Assembly: GCF_949628215.1 (NCBI RefSeq) | Contig: NC_134277.1 | Coordinates: forward strand, 124,917,963-124,981,962 | Source: Phalacrocorax aristotelis | Lineage: Eukaryota > Chordata > Aves > Suliformes > Phalacrocoracidae | DNA: 64,000 nt | Direction: 5' to 3' | Shown: in pieces, positions 61,361 through 64,000 of the stretch | How the letters are laid out: every line of letters starts with the position of its first letter | Position numbering within the stretch: the stretch's first letter is position 1 | Notes under the pieces: model-generated | Told to the model about the DNA's origin: nothing | Database searches by the model: none | The model's input: the letters and a program-made list of their open reading frames with translations, nothing else | Made by a program: the position numbers and the translations under genes

Positions 61361-64000
61361 AAAGCACCTCACCTTTCCTTGTGCTAAGGAGGTTCCTTAC
61401 GCTGTCTCAGCACTACAGGTAGAAATATCTCTGTGACTGACAAATATACGCTTTGCAGTTAAACGGCCGTGGAAAAACTGCGTTTTCATTTAGGTGGTGG
61501 GACTCACTCTGGCTGTGGGGCAGGACTCGTAAATTATGTTTATTACTTAAATCGGGGGGAGGGGGGAATAGTCACCTGGGTCGTTTGCTTCCTAAGATAA
61601 AGCTGTGGAACGGAGCCCTGGGGAGGAGGGGACCGAGGACGAAGTGGCAGACTTGCCCACTGATTAACCTGTCTTCCATGAGGACGGGAAATTAAATTGG
61701 GTGCATTTTCAAATTGCATTTAGAGAGGCTTCTGTTTGTACCGGTGAAAGATAAAATAGCATATGCGGACCCAGGTGCAAGCTGCCTCAGTCAGTGAGTT
61801 TCAAGCACAGCCTCCTCGGCAAAAACTGACTGTATAATTGGATGGTATAAGTGTGTCTTGAATTCAAATGCTTTCAAACCCATAATGTTCTGTACCCTCT
61901 AGTTTCTCCATCTTCTCGTTTGACTTTTCAAACAGTCTTCAGTTCTCTGAGGTATACCTAAAATGTCCACCCTGCCACTCACTTCACTCCTCTTCCACAT
62001 GTACATGAGGAAAAATGACGTATTCCTGAATGAGGTCAAGGAATTTGTCAATGAGGTCAACGAGCTCAAGGCGAGGACATTAGATGTCTTCTTGATTCTT
62101 TACTTTTGAAAGATTTGTAACGTGTTCCTAAGCACAGGTATGTAAACCCAGTAAAGAAATAGGCATGAGAAATGGTGGGTTGGTTTGGTTGAGTTTTCTT
62201 TTTATTATATGGGTATAACTCACAGGATTACATTAAAGTCGTTTTGCCCTTTGTGCATACATCCACGGCTTTCTGGAGGAAAATCGCTCTGGTTGTTTTT
62301 GGAAATAAATAATTATTATGCTTTTGATAAGTTTGGCCACCATTTCTCATCATTTTCCAGTGAGGTGCAGGGTTTGCTCCCCTCCTCTCTCCTTCACCCC
62401 AGCTGGTCGAACAGCTGAAAGCTGCTGGGGACTTGAAATTGTAAGCGGGTTCATGACGAAGGTTGAAAATCATCTACTTAACTTTTATAGTAATACCAGA
62501 TGGGACTGACAATAAATTGCATTAAATAAATATATAGGTTTTAGAAAAAGGGCTGGCCAGCACAGCAGTCCTGGGTGCCAAACAGTGTGTGGTGATGATG
62601 TATGGGAAGATCTCACAACAGCCCTTTGCACAGAGCTTTTGCAGACTCAAATCTAAGGGATGTGCTTTCCTGTATGTATCCAGACGTGTAGTTCCCCCCA
62701 CCCTGCCACTCCTTCCTGTGAGAACAACTGTCTGAATCTTCTTTAACATGCTTAAAATGTGACAAGTTTATGCACTGCCAATATACTTGGAGCAAAATTT
62801 TCTGAAGCTCTGTCCAAGCCCTAAGTTCCATAGAGCATGTCTCGACTTTCCGATTCCAAAGGTTATACACCCAAACCTGTCCTGTAGGCCTGTTGGAAAC
62901 GTCAAACCTTCCTCACATCCCATGAATGCCCATGACAATCGGGTATTAAAAGGACTTCAAACTGATTTATTACCTTTCGCAAGTATTTTCCATGGTTCTG
63001 GAACGGTCAGGGGGTGGAAGCGGTCGCTACCTGCCTTGGGAGGCTGTGGGGAAGGCTGCACATATGTGCCACAGACCGAGGCGCCTCATGGCCTCCTCGT
63101 TCTGCCGCGGTGCACCAGGGCTCTTCTCTCCCTGGAAACCCCATTGGCCCTTCCTGCAGTGGTTCTGGTTTGCTCCTCGCTTCACCAAAAAGATGGGGTG
63201 ACATCTTTAAATGCCTCTCTAACCTTGCCAGAACATCCGCTCTCCGGTTAAATGGGGCATTAGCTGGGCAGAGCCTTCAGGCCCCTTCCCACAGGGACCA
63301 TGAGCACTCTGTGCAGCTCCCTCAGGCCACTTGTGCCCAAAAGGTATGAAGCTCTTATCTTTTTTGTTTGTTTTTTTTTTGTTTGTTTGGTTGGTTGGGT
63401 TTTTTGTCCCTTTCTTGCCAATTCGTCATGTTTCAAGACATCTGTAATCGGATCTCGATTTTTCCTAACGCAGCCAAGCTCCTTACGTGGGTGTCGCACT
63501 GCAAGCGCCATTTTCTTCCTTTCGTTTTTTTTTTTGTGTGTGTGTGTGCGTGCACTCTCTATTCCTTAGGTAAATCAGTAGAAAAGGAAGTAGGCCTAGC
63601 CCGAGAGAAAGAGGTTTCATACAAAGGTGTTGAGTTAAAACCAGCCCAAGGTTCGTCTATACCAGGCAGATGGCAGGGAAAAGGCAGGACTGCAGAAGAA
63701 AACCCCACTCGCTAGTGGAGAGTGGCTGGGGCTGGACGGGACAGGAAACAGCGCTCTTGTGCTCTGAAAAACAGCTTTGCCTTAGTGGGTTTCTGTCCGT
63801 TTCTGGTAGCCATGTGCTTTTCAGACTAGGAAGAGAGTAATTCACAGAAGGCATTAGCAGCAATACTGCTGCAGGAATTCTTGCAGACCAGTTTTCTTTA
63901 TTTACTTGGCGACCCTAGTTCTTCTTTTGGAAAAAATACCTCCCCCATCTCCCCCGCTGTTTAAATTGCCTGTGAAGGACACAAAACCCTCTGCTTTTAG
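61361..64000. other. Intergenic downstream segment, no gene seen
   Basis: Mixed-composition DNA without a supportable gene. Frames of up to 154 codons (62787-63251) are unrecognised and overlap others on both strands. It holds paired AGGTCA half-sites (62033-62059), a T/G-rich low-complexity tract at about 63358-63406 and a (TG)7 microsatellite at 63535-63548. By mammalian synteny RP1 would lie further right, but no part of it is recognised here. Confidence 0.65.
63535..63548. repeat. (TG)7 microsatellite after a poly-T stretch
   Basis: A T-run is followed by seven TG repeats, then CGTGCA. This is a simple repeat. Confidence 0.85.

Noticed and set aside
61993-62110. Short exon-like stretch translating to MRKNDVFLNEVKEF and so on
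   Set aside because: It looked coding because of an acidic/basic heptad-like pattern. It is short and contains an internal direct repeat, and I know of no matching protein. I kept only the AGGTCA observation.
62787-63251. 154-codon + frame downstream of SOX17
   Set aside because: It is unrecognised and overlapped by frames in other phases and on the other strand. It has no similarity to RP1 or MRPL15 that I can see.
1-64000. tRNA, rRNA, CRISPR array, bacterial operon or viral genes
   Set aside because: None of the diagnostic sequences or repeat-spacer patterns was seen. The window is vertebrate nuclear DNA.

Overview
This 64 kb window is nuclear DNA from a bird. The evidence is 3' ends of CR1 LINEs that read like avian copies, few recognisable repeats, AT-rich intergenic sequence, and one extremely GC-rich vertebrate developmental gene. 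The species cannot be told from the sequence alone. No bacterial, viral, rRNA, tRNA or CRISPR feature was found.

The only protein-coding gene I can support is SOX17, on the + strand near the right end. It has two coding exons (58854-59151 and 59377-60320) that join to a 413-residue SoxF transcription factor. A 225-bp intron splits the HMG box. The HMG box, the basic nuclear-localisation segments, the conserved [11 protein letters not shown] motif and the C-terminal YYC..YPDV end are all present. A CCAAT/TATA-like core promoter lies just upstream, and two AATAAA signals end a short 3'UTR of about 390 bp.

Layout. Positions 1 to about 54.6 kb form an AT-rich, CpG-poor gene desert. It contains CR1 remnants (6535-7075, 35628-35790, and a nested pair at 45674-46500), simple repeats, short tandem duplications, and one isolated GC-rich islet at about 28985-29135 followed by adjacent SOX and GATA motifs. 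From about 54.66 kb the composition changes sharply. A strong CpG island (54665-55335), a 3 kb stretch that keeps its CpGs at moderate GC, the SOX17 island (about 58430-60390) and a small downstream islet (61030-61360) form one CpG-retaining domain. This looks like the unmethylated, Polycomb-type valley seen around developmental regulators. The rest, to 64000, is intergenic.

In mammals SOX17 lies between MRPL15 (upstream) and RP1 (downstream). If that order holds here, the desert is the MRPL15-SOX17 interval, a likely home of long-range SOX17 enhancers. I saw no convincing new protein system. The points most worth checking are regulatory: a frame-preserving intron inside the HMG box, a possible distal alternative promoter about 4 kb upstream, and SOX/octamer, TCF/LEF and SOX/GATA motif clusters.
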